DNA of 64,000 nt from Ignavibacteria bacterium (lineage in GTDB: Bacteria; Bacteroidota; Ignavibacteria; Tepidaquicellales; OLB5), in contig JAFLBX010000002.1 in NCBI GenBank assembly GCA_017303675.1, forward strand, positions 1,083,642 to 1,147,641, read 5' to 3'. Below, one piece after another: positions 54,101 through 62,847 of this stretch (its first letter is position 1; the number at the start of each line of letters is the position of its first letter). The notes under the pieces were generated by a model that ran no database searches, was not told where the DNA came from, and saw nothing but the letters and a program-made list of their open reading frames with translations. The position numbers and the translations under genes are program-made.

Positions 54101-55211
54101 CCAGTGCTGTTCTTTTTTCACACACAACCAGGCACTTAGCATTGTTAAATAAAGCATTAGCTATAATTGCAGTCAGGGTCTGGCTTTTTCCAGTACCGGG
54201 CGGACCGTGAATAATAAGCCTGCTGCTTATTCCAAGGTTTTTTAAAGCTCTTTGCTGCGCCGGATCTGTATCTATCCCTGAAAATTTTACTTCCTGGTAG
54301 GGGTCAATTTGCAGCTTATCATACTTTAGCTCACCTGATTTATCTATGAGTGTTTTGATATCTTTAATAAGCGGCTCTTTTGGTGTTTTAAATAGACCAA
54401 ATACACCAGAATTATACACAACCGGACTGCCGATTTTTTTTACATATTCAGACCGCTTTTGCTTATCAAGCATCTGCTCGATCTGTAAAGGAACATCGTA
54501 CTTAATTGCATTTGAACTGATCTGTTGTAAAAGCCTGTTAATTATTTCAAGAAATTCAATTTTATCCAAAAGGGAATCAGAAAGATATTCTTCATTTAAT
54601 TTTGAAAATCCCGATGAACCCATGTCACCTTCAAGGTAGTTCAGCAGTACATCATTAATGCTGATACTATGTTCTTCATCCCTTGAAATTATCCATTCAT
54701 TTTTATCTCTTTTAAGATCAAGCATCCAAATAAATACTGGCGCATTTATTATTCTTGATGGATCATTTTTTGTGCGGTATAACAGTGTCGGGTATCCAAA
54801 ACCAAATGTTTTTACTCCATGTTCAAGATATGTATCTTCATTTTCATAATATACAGATGATAATCTTTTGGAAATAAGGTTCTGCCGCATTATTGTATCT
54901 TTATCTGTATGATGAGGTGAATGTACTTCTAAACCGGCATGTTCAGGCGCAGGCATCCCCTGCCCGGGATTTTCTTCATTTTTAACGGAAGCAAACTCAG
55001 GATCAACAGCTTCAATTTTAAATTTAAAATTAAAAGAGGGGCTGCCAAGAAGTTTATTAATGAAATCTGCAGGCAGATTTTTGCTGATATAGCTCAGCTC
55101 ATAAATATCCAGCCTTGATGCGAGCCTGCCGGGATAGGAATTCAGGTGAATAGAACGGGTATTGCCTACCTGTAGTTTTTGTTTAAGCTTTTTAAGGAAT
55201 TCAATATTCAC
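51147..55211 (-). CDS. Large SF1 helicase-nuclease (AAA helicase with C-terminal Vsr/DUF559-like PD-(D/E)XK domain)
   Basis: 1354 residues. The N-terminal 300 residues are not recognised. The helicase core follows: Walker A starting at G336 (GPPGTGKSQT), then a long helical insertion (about 430-880), Walker B D919-E-A-S (FDIVIFDEASQ), GDENQMPP and later SF1 motifs, including the LLNVIITRAKH end motif. The C-terminal about 120 residues form a PD-(D/E)XK-like nuclease: D1281 in FIVDIAV, E1297-C-D1299 in AIECDG. The layout resembles single-gene anti-phage helicase-nucleases; that is analogy. It follows radA after 22 bases and precedes fbp, so it sits among housekeeping genes rather than in a defence island. 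Confidence 0.85.
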   Translation of the reverse strand: MNIEFLKKLKQKLQVGNTRSIHLNSYPGRLASRLDIYELSYISKNLPADFINKLLGSPSFNFKFKIEAVDPEFASVKNEENPGQGMPAPEHAGLEVHSPHHTDKDTIMRQNLISKRLSSVYYENEDTYLEHGVKTFGFGYPTLLYRTKNDPSRIINAPVFIWMLDLKRDKNEWIISRDEEHSISINDVLLNYLEGDMGSSGFSKLNEEYLSDSLLDKIEFLEIINRLLQQISSNAIKYDVPLQIEQMLDKQKRSEYVKKIGSPVVYNSGVFGLFKTPKEPLIKDIKTLIDKSGELKYDKLQIDPYQEVKFSGIDTDPAQQRALKNLGISSRLIIHGPPGTGKSQTLTAIIANALFNNAKCLVVCEKRTALEVILKNLTALGLGSLCGLIEDVNRDRRKIVDAVRDPKPQVNPVNRSILNNIFTETNEAISVVNNNHVFYGKNLLNDMSWGDLVGLLLKNSDDDKNYLKLYRKLKNLQIDFTAENISEKYNTALNNVSKNSKLFKAAEAELDIFKILNDDLFKTRSARDIVLELAGEIKKLHADINSTLVKLNTVHSDYAACLDKYYNTYYNDLQRIIDNISVLYHENCSLNKNLFTELNGWVNFKLSVLSLFSKKYKKLKTDKKDILPLFYGVREFCKQNYFEFKITEIQQSLTEIEPQIDTLSAKLKSWYDNIEEYRVSKLGNYSSSDFDQFAYNKPEILHEAEKSAENILSIINNSRLFSEAYYFGDHSIKQKIDKLSTISGKLELISKDINSLYDYFYWRCDYLGCSEISKKLIDEFIDLKINHEKWEADTEQFFIFNILVANENSIKLRDDSLLDEISGNLDKIKEYQSALILEYWQKRQERSAAEFEKRTGISINALYNKSRNSKYQKRNSLRKIIAADHEVFTDHFPVMLVNPVVCSSLFEMSEGLFDIVIFDEASQLRVEDVYAAKLRGKHRVVSGDENQMPPSNYFASSQIVIDSDNMNEEEDEVILTTDPRNLADSESLLEFAIRRGYSQSFLDIHYRSKHPDLIEFSNAAFYGSRLSPMPPANNYKAMRYFNVCGIYNQADGINKQEAEKVISLINELIIPEKGENNPSIGVATFNIFQRNYILDMINYAANNNSDFAQKLGIIMNNPSEPFFVKNLENIQGDERDIIIISTTFGKRADGSFLQNFGPVNQEKGFRLLNVIITRAKHMMIVCTSIPNEYIREFPSLIAHSGNKGKGIFYAYLAYAKAIEEYDLKSKNSVLDLISAEAEKSAGKSNINRGTGFEDEVYRNLSLLVPPERLIKNYSTGGFIVDIAVLPAERSGSIIAIECDGSSEHFSDEAYAWDIFRGKYLQKFGMKFIRIWSVNWWNNSERELKRLREFIEQAN

Positions 55212-55233
55212 TGGATCTTGAGCATTTGATAAG

Positions 55234-56601
55234 TTACAAAATTAACCGGATAGCATCCTGGATGCTTTCAACGGGGATATATTCAATTTCTTTGGAGGGT
55301 TTAAAATTTTTCATATTGCTGTTAGGAAGCACTACTTTTTTAAAACCAAGCTTAAGCGCTTCCTGTATGCGCCTTTCAGCGAAGCTTATTCCGCGAATTT
55401 CTCCGCTCAAGCCTATTTCTCCAAGTATAAGCATATCTGCGTCAATTGAAGTATCTTTAAAGCTTGAGCATATACTGATCGCAGCAGCAAGATCGATGGA
55501 TGGTTCATCAATTTTAATACCGCCTGCAATATTCAGGAAAACATCAAATTTAGAAAGATGGATCCCGATCTTTTTTTCAAGCACGGCAATTAAAATTGCC
55601 AGCCTTTTATAATCAAACCCGGTTGCAGTACGCTGCGGAACTGAATACCCGGATGAAGAAACCAGTGCCTGAACTTCTATCAAAATCGGGCGTGTTCCTT
55701 CCATACTTGCAGAAACCGTGCTGCCTGAAATTCCTCTTGAACGCTGAGAAAGGAATACTTCACTGGGGTTTCGGACTTCCATAAGCCCGGTACCTGTCAT
55801 TTCAAATATCCCGATCTCATTTGTAGAGCCAAACCTGTTCTTTATAGCCCGTAAAACTCGGTAAGAGTGTGTTCTTTCACCTTCGAACTGAAGAACAGTA
55901 TCAACCATATGTTCAAGCACTTTGGGACCGGCTATAAAGCCTTCTTTGGTAATATGCCCGATAAGAAAGAATGAAATATTCTTAGCTTTGGCAATCTGAA
56001 TAATTGCAGCGGTTGATTCGCGAAGCTGTGAAACACTTCCAGGGCTGGATTCAAGCTCACTTCTGTAGATAGTCTGTATAGAATCAATGATAACTATATC
56101 AGGTTTTAGCTTATCAACAACTGCAGCTATAATTTCAAGGCTGGTTTCTGATAGTATGTAAAATTCATCATGAGCAAAGCCGAGTCGTTCACATCTAAGC
56201 TTTATCTGTTTGGGAGATTCCTCTCCGCTTACATAAAGAATTGTATTGTTTTTTATTTTATCGCTAAGCTGCATCATAAGTGTAGATTTACCGATTCCGG
56301 GATCACCGCCAACAAGAACAACTGAACCCGGTACAACTCCACCTCCCAAAACACGGTCTAGCTCTTCAATTGTGCTTACAATTCTTTTATCTTCAGTAAT
56401 ATTTATATCAGCAACTTTTGAAAGATTTGTTAATTTTGCACTAACGATATCACTGCTTCTGGATTTAAGCTTGTGTTTATCGGTTTGCACAATTTCTTCT
56501 ACAAATGTATTCCATGAATCGCATTCAGGGCATTTACCCAGCCAGCGAAGTGAAACATAACCGCAATTTTGACAAATATACTTTGTAACCGGTTTAGCCA
56601 T
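55234..56601 (-). CDS. radA: DNA repair protein RadA
   Basis: 455 residues, normal length. N-terminal zinc finger C10-x2-C13...C24-x2-C27, RecA-like ATPase with GGDPGIGKST, the RadA-specific KNRFGSTNEIGIFEM motif and a C-terminal Lon-protease-like domain (DLAAAISICSSF; LGEIGLSGEIRGI). It promotes branch migration in recombination. A TAATTTTG promoter match lies 17 bases upstream. The helicase-nuclease gene follows after 22 bases in the same orientation, so the two may be co-transcribed. Confidence 0.97.
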   Translation of the reverse strand: MAKPVTKYICQNCGYVSLRWLGKCPECDSWNTFVEEIVQTDKHKLKSRSSDIVSAKLTNLSKVADINITEDKRIVSTIEELDRVLGGGVVPGSVVLVGGDPGIGKSTLMMQLSDKIKNNTILYVSGEESPKQIKLRCERLGFAHDEFYILSETSLEIIAAVVDKLKPDIVIIDSIQTIYRSELESSPGSVSQLRESTAAIIQIAKAKNISFFLIGHITKEGFIAGPKVLEHMVDTVLQFEGERTHSYRVLRAIKNRFGSTNEIGIFEMTGTGLMEVRNPSEVFLSQRSRGISGSTVSASMEGTRPILIEVQALVSSSGYSVPQRTATGFDYKRLAILIAVLEKKIGIHLSKFDVFLNIAGGIKIDEPSIDLAAAISICSSFKDTSIDADMLILGEIGLSGEIRGISFAERRIQEALKLGFKKVVLPNSNMKNFKPSKEIEYIPVESIQDAIRLIL

Positions 56602-56617
56602 ATAAGTAATTAATTTG

Positions 56618-56625
56618 CAAAATTA
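56618..56625 (-). promoter_or_regulatory. -7 element candidate for radA
   Basis: TAATTTTG on the minus strand; predicted start within about 10 bases of the radA ATG, so a very short leader. Confidence 0.35.
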
Positions 56626-56758
56626 CTTAAATACTCAATTATTTACTAACCATTAATTAACTGCATAGCCGTATGAAAATCATCACATTAATGAATGAAT
56701 TTAACGTCCAATTATTATGGCTTAAAACAATCTTTCATTATTTATATATTTACATTAT

Positions 56759-57226
56759 ATGAGGATAGGCTTTGGTTACGACGTTCACAGGCTTGTAAAA
56801 GGCAGGAAACTGATCCTTGGAGGGGTTACGATTCCGCATAAAAAAGGACTGCTGGGACACTCAGATGCGGATGTGATGCTGCATGCATTATGTGACGCAA
56901 TTTTAGGCGCAGCAGGTCTGAGAGATATCGGGCATTATTTCAGCAATAAGGATGTTAAATGGAAAAATATATCAAGCCTGGTTTTACTAGCAGAATGCCT
57001 AAAGCTGATTAAAAAACAAAAGCTGAAAATTGGCAATATTGATATTACGGTGATACTGGAGGAGCCAAAGATAAGTCCATATATTGACCAGATGAAAAAG
57101 AATATAGCCGGGACACTTGGTATTAGGTCAACTCAAATTTCCATTAAATCTACAACTGCCGAAGGCCTGGGTTTTATCGGTAAAAAACAGGGGTGTTCAG
57201 CGTATGCTGTTTGCCTTTTGAAATAA
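56759..57226 (+). CDS. ispF: 2-C-methyl-D-erythritol 2,4-cyclodiphosphate synthase
   Basis: 155 residues, standard size. Zinc ligands D8, H10 and H42 are in place (GYDVHRL; GHSDADVMLH), followed by GLRDIGHYFSNKD and a C-terminal GLGFIGKKQG typical of IspF. Fifth step of the MEP isoprenoid pathway. The gene is 53 bases upstream of lnt on the same strand; no other MEP gene is in the window. Confidence 0.97.
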   Translation: MRIGFGYDVHRLVKGRKLILGGVTIPHKKGLLGHSDADVMLHALCDAILGAAGLRDIGHYFSNKDVKWKNISSLVLLAECLKLIKKQKLKIGNIDITVILEEPKISPYIDQMKKNIAGTLGIRSTQISIKSTTAEGLGFIGKKQGCSAYAVCLLK

Positions 57227-57278
57227 ATCTGCCAATACACCTGCATAAATAAATCTAAAATAACATCCACGCAAAATA

Positions 57279-58949
57279 TTGAATATACTGCCCAACAACC
57301 CGAAATTAAGAGCTTTATTATTATGTATTTTAAGCGGAGCATTTCTCGGGCTTTCATTCCCTCCGTTTAAAACATGGTTCTTTGTTTACTTCGGGTTAAT
57401 GATATTGTTATATCTGGTATTGAGCGCATCAAGATTCCGTCACGCTTTGGGCAGAGCATATGTAGTTATGCTGGTTTTCAATGAAATAACCCTTTACTGG
57501 ATATCAGGCTGGCACAGTGATGACACATTCCTTAAGATAGGCGGAGTTGCTACTGTTATTGTACATTCATTTTTCATGCTTATACCGGTATTAATAACAT
57601 ACGGGGTATCAAGAATAAAAAAAGAGCTGGCACTGGTTTTATTCCCGTTTATATGGGTAGGTTATGAATACTTCGATAATGTCTGGCAATTTGCCTTCCC
57701 CTGGCTTGAGCTGGGGAACACTGAAACGTATAATTTAAGCAGGATCCAGATAGCGGAAATTGCGGGAGTACACGGTCTAACTTTTATGATATGTTTGATT
57801 TCCGCTTTGCTTTATTATATAATTTCCAAAATTTACCGGATGCAATGGAAAGTTCTTTCGGTTAAAACCGTTCCGCTTTACATGCTGATATTGATACTGT
57901 TATTAATCCCGAACTTTTACTCTATTTACAGGCTGGATGGAACTGATAATACCGGTTATTTTAATTTAAGTGACAGTACAAAGGTAGTAAATACAGCTAT
58001 TGTTCAGACAAATACAGACCCTTTTAAGAAATGGGGCGGGAAACATGAAGAGATAATAGATACTTATATAAACGGTTTACATGAAGGTTTGAAATTCAAC
58101 CCTGATATGCTTGTGCTTCACGAAACAGCAACACCGTATTATTTCCTTGAGGATATAAACCTCCTGAAATCAAAACGATTTTTTGACCTTGCAGATTCAA
58201 CCGGTAAATATATATTAATGGGTATTCCGCATAAGTATTATTACCCTGACTCTGTCATTCCTCCTCCGGATCACAGAGTAACCGACGGTTCAAAAAGGAA
58301 ATTTGATGTTTTCAATTCCGCAATTTTAATAGAGCCTAATAAACATTTCAGAAATTTTACTATTCATAAAAAGGTTAAGCTGGTTCCCTTCAGCGAAAGA
58401 ATGCCTTACCAGGAAAAAGTACCGTTCGCAAAAAAATGGTTTACATGGGGTGTTGGTATCAGCGGCTGGCAGCTGGGAAATGATATGAACCTGTTTGAGC
58501 TTAAGGATAAGGAAAAGAATATTGATACGAGATTTGCAGCTTTGATATGTTATGAATCTGTATTCAGTGAATTTTTCTCGGAGTTCTCCAAAGCAGGCGC
58601 TGAATATTTTGTGATTGTCACCAATGATGGCTGGTGGGGTGATAATGCGGGACCTGAACAGCATAATCAATATGCTGTATTAAGAGCTGTTGAAAACAGA
58701 AAATGGATCGTTCGCTGCGCGCAAACGGGGGTTTCATGCTTTATTGATCCACTTGGTAATATTTACGACCCAATTTCCTACTGGAAAGAAGGTGTTATTG
58801 ACAGAAATATAATCGCCAATACAGAAAAAACTTTCTATGTACAACACGGAGATATAATAGGCGTAACGGGATTTTATGCCGGCATATTAAGCTTAGCCGG
58901 CTCTATAATTTTTTATGCGTATAAAAGGAAACTTAGGAGCAAAGCCTGA
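57279..58949 (+). CDS. lnt: Apolipoprotein N-acyltransferase
   Basis: 556 residues from TTG 57279. Five to six membrane helices in the N-terminal half, then a nitrilase-like (CN-hydrolase) periplasmic domain with the catalytic triad E282, K367 and C424 (contexts LHETATPYY, KKVKLVPFSE and ALICYESV), and a C-terminal helix. It adds the third acyl chain to lipoproteins. The order of motifs and the length match Lnt. The last 37 bases overlap, on the opposite strand, the 3' end of the HU-SPOR gene. Confidence 0.93.
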   Translation: MNILPNNPKLRALLLCILSGAFLGLSFPPFKTWFFVYFGLMILLYLVLSASRFRHALGRAYVVMLVFNEITLYWISGWHSDDTFLKIGGVATVIVHSFFMLIPVLITYGVSRIKKELALVLFPFIWVGYEYFDNVWQFAFPWLELGNTETYNLSRIQIAEIAGVHGLTFMICLISALLYYIISKIYRMQWKVLSVKTVPLYMLILILLLIPNFYSIYRLDGTDNTGYFNLSDSTKVVNTAIVQTNTDPFKKWGGKHEEIIDTYINGLHEGLKFNPDMLVLHETATPYYFLEDINLLKSKRFFDLADSTGKYILMGIPHKYYYPDSVIPPPDHRVTDGSKRKFDVFNSAILIEPNKHFRNFTIHKKVKLVPFSERMPYQEKVPFAKKWFTWGVGISGWQLGNDMNLFELKDKEKNIDTRFAALICYESVFSEFFSEFSKAGAEYFVIVTNDGWWGDNAGPEQHNQYAVLRAVENRKWIVRCAQTGVSCFIDPLGNIYDPISYWKEGVIDRNIIANTEKTFYVQHGDIIGVTGFYAGILSLAGSIIFYAYKRKLRSKA

Positions 58950-60808
58950 AGCCTTCCTTTTTCCTTAGTTCTTAATTCCTCAGCTTTTTTTCTTGCCTCT
59001 TCAATTGAAGCAAACTCACCAAACCTGGCCCTGAACCATGTTCCTTTTGAACCAAGATCAACTTTAACAACATTACCCTTTAACCCGGGGATTAAGCCGC
59101 CAACAGCGCTGATACGTTTATTGGCTTTTGCATCAGAATCCCATGCAGATTCCTGTATGGTGAACTTGCCATTATCAAGCTGAATATATATAACTTTATT
59201 ATAATCATCAAGCCAGCCCATTGAGCTTTTTGTAACTCCGGGGACGTTTGGATTTGAATTTGGCTGACCGGTTGTTTCCTGTTTAGGCTGTTCCTGTTTT
59301 GGAGCTTCCTGTTGTGTATTTTGCTGAACAGGCTGCTGGGTAACAGGCTGCTGCTGAGTTGGCTGTTCCTGTTTAGGCTGTTCCTGGGTAGTGTTCTGCG
59401 GAGCAGTGTTTTGCTGTTCAACCGGCTGCTGCTGTGTTGGCTGCTGGTTATCAAGCGAATTAACAGAAGCCTGATTATTATTATGAGCAGTATTCTGAGG
59501 TTCTTCAGTTTGACTGGTTTCCTGCTGTACTTCTTCAGTATTTTCTTCTGAAGGTGTAAAGAAATATTTATAGATTACCGGTGAAAATATGAGCAATATG
59601 AGTACAATTGAGAAGAACATAATAAAGGTTGTTACATATATTCTCAGCTTTGACTTATATTCAGCTTCTTTGGTAGCCTGGTATAACAGCTCATACTCAT
59701 ATGACATTGTCTGAGTATCTGTCGTATTAGGTTCGCTATCTTTATACCATATGTAATATGAATTATCCTGAAGCTTATGTTCATAGCCATCACCATTACC
59801 GTTGCCGTTACCATTGCCGTTTCCGTTAGCAAATGGCATCGGGGTAATTGTGGTCTGATACTCGTTGGTTTTACCCTGGTCGCCTGTTATCAGGTTATGC
59901 AGCTCTACAGCACTTGGCGGAATAACTGTCTCAACCGGGGGGATCACGTTACTTTCAATAACCGGTGGAACCGGCGGAATATTGGTTTTATTGATCTCAC
60001 CCGAGAATTTTTTCTCTTCATTGGATACTTCCGTGAAATAATCAGAAAATGACTTTTCAGTCACTTCTTCAACTTCTTTTTCAGTATCTTTTAAGTTTGA
60101 TTTCAATTCTTCAGTCTTATTATTCAATTCTTCTGCTTTAGTGCTTAAAATATCCGTCTTTGAAGATATCTCTTCAGCGGTTTTTTTGATTTCTTCGGTT
60201 TTTTCTGATATGATCTCAGAAGTTTCGTTAACTTTAAATGTTTCTGCCTCATTTACCGGAGGAATAACGACCGGGGGAACTACAGGAGCAGAAAAAGTTT
60301 CTTTTTCTGTTGATTTTTGTTCTACTTTGGGTGTTGTTATTTTATTAAGGATCTCTTCCCTTTTGCGTCTGATCTCATCTTCTACTGATAAATTCTCTTT
60401 ATCTTCAGGTTTCATATCGTTTGAAGAGCTGAACTGTTCATTTTCAGCAGGTTTAAAAATTACAGGATTTTCAGTAATTGGCTTAACAACCGGCGTTTCA
60501 GATATCTTTTCCTGTGCTTCAGTTGAAGTAATCTTTTCAGGTTCAAATTGTCTGTTCTCTTCAAATGCACGCTGATTTATTTCTTCTTCAAGTGAAAGTG
60601 TCGGAAGGAATTCGACAGTCTTTTTATCATTCTCATCACCGCTGTTATACTTAATGATAAACTCACCCAGGTTTGTTACATCAGCAATATTTTCTTCTTT
60701 TACTCCTTTTATAATTCCGGCAAAGATATCGTCATATATCTTTTCAGCCTCAAAGTTTGTGAGCTTAAAATACTTGCTGATCTTTTCTATTATTTCCTGT
60801 TTTATCAT
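58913..60808 (-). CDS. HU/SPOR-domain inner-membrane protein
   Basis: 631 residues. Order: HU-like/CCDC81-type N-terminal domain (about 1-80) with conserved ADVTNLGEFIIKY; Glu/Lys-rich coiled coil (about 197-252); Pro-rich stretches; a Gly-Asn repeat (about 328-340); one membrane helix (about 388-414); a Gln/Pro/Thr-rich periplasmic linker; and a SPOR domain (about 548-620), which binds denuded peptidoglycan at the septum. The HU-like part would face the cytoplasm. This layout is known in Bacteroidota and may tie the division septum to cytoplasmic partners; a role in chromosome segregation or division is inference. It lies 24 bases downstream of the small HU gene. Its last codons overlap lnt. 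Confidence 0.85.
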   Translation of the reverse strand: MIKQEIIEKISKYFKLTNFEAEKIYDDIFAGIIKGVKEENIADVTNLGEFIIKYNSGDENDKKTVEFLPTLSLEEEINQRAFEENRQFEPEKITSTEAQEKISETPVVKPITENPVIFKPAENEQFSSSNDMKPEDKENLSVEDEIRRKREEILNKITTPKVEQKSTEKETFSAPVVPPVVIPPVNEAETFKVNETSEIISEKTEEIKKTAEEISSKTDILSTKAEELNNKTEELKSNLKDTEKEVEEVTEKSFSDYFTEVSNEEKKFSGEINKTNIPPVPPVIESNVIPPVETVIPPSAVELHNLITGDQGKTNEYQTTITPMPFANGNGNGNGNGNGDGYEHKLQDNSYYIWYKDSEPNTTDTQTMSYEYELLYQATKEAEYKSKLRIYVTTFIMFFSIVLILLIFSPVIYKYFFTPSEENTEEVQQETSQTEEPQNTAHNNNQASVNSLDNQQPTQQQPVEQQNTAPQNTTQEQPKQEQPTQQQPVTQQPVQQNTQQEAPKQEQPKQETTGQPNSNPNVPGVTKSSMGWLDDYNKVIYIQLDNGKFTIQESAWDSDAKANKRISAVGGLIPGLKGNVVKVDLGSKGTWFRARFGEFASIEEARKKAEELRTKEKGRLQALLLSFLLYA

Positions 60809-60832
60809 AACCCTTGAATTTAATTGGGTAAT

Positions 60833-61108
60833 TTAACGAGAATTTATTGTGTCAAGAAATATTCTGTCAGGAAAGAAAGTAACATGGTTTTTAGCCATTG
60901 GGATCGGTTCGTTCAGCTTCATAAAAGATGATGAATCTGCTTCTTTTCTTTTTATTGTGAAAGTACCGAAATTGGTTATGCTTACTTCACCGTCTTTTTT
61001 AAGCTTTTCAACCAGCCTTTCAACCAGAATGCTGAGTATCATTTCCGCGCGCCCGGTTGTTATGTTATGATCTACTGCCAGTTTGTTTATCAGATCAATT
61101 GTTGTCAT
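60833..61108 (-). CDS. HU/IHF-family DNA-binding protein
   Basis: 91 residues from ATG 61108 (a longer frame upstream to 61183 has no ribosome site and extra non-HU residues). Motifs fit HU: TTIDLINKLAVDH, then a helical region ending in GEVSITNFGTFTIKRK, the DNA-binding arm start, and a terminal ARM-like stretch. It compacts and bends DNA. Its pairing with the HU-SPOR gene downstream (24-base gap) suggests a shared transcript. Confidence 0.9.
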   Translation of the reverse strand: MTTIDLINKLAVDHNITTGRAEMILSILVERLVEKLKKDGEVSITNFGTFTIKRKEADSSSFMKLNEPIPMAKNHVTFFPDRIFLDTINSR

Positions 61109-61425
61109 ATAAAAATATTTAATTGGATATAGAAAACCAATTAAAGATACCCCTTTTGGTATTATTTTGCAATAGTACAACAAGTGACTTTTGACTACAC
61201 AAACAACGGTATTTCATTATTGACGGTTTTATAAGTTTCTTTCCCTCTATTATATACTTCTTATATAAACCTTTACTTTAAAGCGTTATACTAACTGCAC
61301 TAATATAATAATTTATTTTTTATTGTCAAATAGGCAAAAAAACAAAAAAAATAGAAACCTCAAAAATAAGCGAAAATTCACATTTTCCGGGATTCTATTT
61401 AGTTGATAATTTTAACTGATTTAGA

Positions 61426-62844
61426 TTATTGCGAGGGTCTTTGCGGTTTATTCGTCCTTATTCTGAATCCGAGCAATCTTAGTTCATCTGTGTTCACCAG
61501 ATTTTCAGGAAAGTATGTACCGGTTGGTTTACCGTAAATATTTACTTTATCAACTTTCTTTTCTTTAAAATGAAGCTTGATCACATCTCCGTTTGAACGG
61601 TTAGCGCCGTTGGGAGAATTGCTGTCATAAACAAAATAAATACTTGCAGCGTTCGTATCCACCTGAATAAAATCAACCTGGTTTTGAATAAACTTAATAT
61701 GCATAAATATTCCCGATATCTGGTCATACCTTGATGAGTTCAAATCATTAAGCTGCAGCGCGAATGCGCTTTTGATAATATATATATCATCAATATCATC
61801 CCTGAAGTAAGCGTAAATTGAATCACCTGTGACCTGCATCTCTTCTTTCCATACAACAGGCTCTCCAGCCAGGGATATCACACCGCCTTTACCGCTTATA
61901 TCCCTGAAATAATAACCTGAATTGGATACAGAGGAAAAATCATTCCTGATAGTTTTGACGCTGTCTCTAGCGATATAATGTTCAGGTATATTCCTGAATG
62001 ATTCCATTTTTTCACTGAAAATAAATGTTGTATCTGTGTTTCCATCTTTGGTTTCTATCTGTACAAGCCGGGCCCTGCCCCGTACAAATGAATAATTCCT
62101 GGTTTCGTAATTTTCAGCGTAGCTGCCGTAAACAACGGCGTTTTCTGTGAGGAAGTCGATCTTTACATCTTCTTCAGCTATTGATTTTTTTTCAAACTCA
62201 TAATAAGTGGCTTTCTTCGAAGTAATAACCGTAGAGTCGCTTTCAATTTTTACATTTCCTGTTGCTGTAGATATACCAATCAGCTTTTCATAAACCAGGT
62301 TATCCGAATATATAACAGATGAATCGCTTACCACCTTAACATTCCCGCGTGCATATGATTTCTGAACGCTTCTGTAATAATCAAGTTCATCAGAAGTAAT
62401 GGTATATGAAGTGTTATCAGTAATCCTGACATTTCCGCGGAAATTTGCCAGATCCTGTGTAAATAAATATACACCGTAATTAGCTTTTAAGGTAGTTTTA
62501 GGGTCAGTTAAAGTAGCTCCGGCGGGACATACAACCTTTGACTCATTGCCGTAATACGTTCCCTGCGGAGCGAAAATTGAAAGTGTATCCTGCACAACCT
62601 TTACGTTCCCGTAAAGGTCAGCTTTATTTTGGTTAAAATACTGTATCACCCTGTTACAGGTGATATGAACGTTATTGTGTGAAAGCGATACATTCCCTAC
62701 AGCTTCCCTGACCTGTTCACCATCAATGGTTTTTCCAACAAGGCTATCAGCATGATTTATGGTAATTTTATCCTGAGCATTAATATGCATAGCAAAAATC
62801 AGGATAATAAAAACTGATATTTTAATAATTGACTTCTGTTTCAT
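61426..62844 (-). CDS. LptA/OstA-like LPS transport protein
   Basis: 472 residues. A signal peptide (1-23, ending INAQ) followed by tandem OstA-like beta-jellyroll units (about 40-330): recurring G-N-V-x-(V/I) at intervals with SDEL/SDSTVI segments, typical of LptA/LptD N-terminal jellyrolls. It is larger than E. coli LptA (about 185 residues) but has no clear C-terminal barrel, so it is a bridge-like protein, not LptD. It should carry LPS across the periplasm with LptC. The gene begins three bases after lptC. Confidence 0.85.
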   Translation of the reverse strand: MKQKSIIKISVFIILIFAMHINAQDKITINHADSLVGKTIDGEQVREAVGNVSLSHNNVHITCNRVIQYFNQNKADLYGNVKVVQDTLSIFAPQGTYYGNESKVVCPAGATLTDPKTTLKANYGVYLFTQDLANFRGNVRITDNTSYTITSDELDYYRSVQKSYARGNVKVVSDSSVIYSDNLVYEKLIGISTATGNVKIESDSTVITSKKATYYEFEKKSIAEEDVKIDFLTENAVVYGSYAENYETRNYSFVRGRARLVQIETKDGNTDTTFIFSEKMESFRNIPEHYIARDSVKTIRNDFSSVSNSGYYFRDISGKGGVISLAGEPVVWKEEMQVTGDSIYAYFRDDIDDIYIIKSAFALQLNDLNSSRYDQISGIFMHIKFIQNQVDFIQVDTNAASIYFVYDSNSPNGANRSNGDVIKLHFKEKKVDKVNIYGKPTGTYFPENLVNTDELRLLGFRIRTNKPQRPSQ

Positions 62845-62847
62845 CTA

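Noticed and set aside
51147-56601. Multi-gene defence island around the helicase-nuclease
   Set aside because: Neighbours are radA, fbp and small envelope genes; no second defence gene, recombinase or toxin-antitoxin pair is seen.
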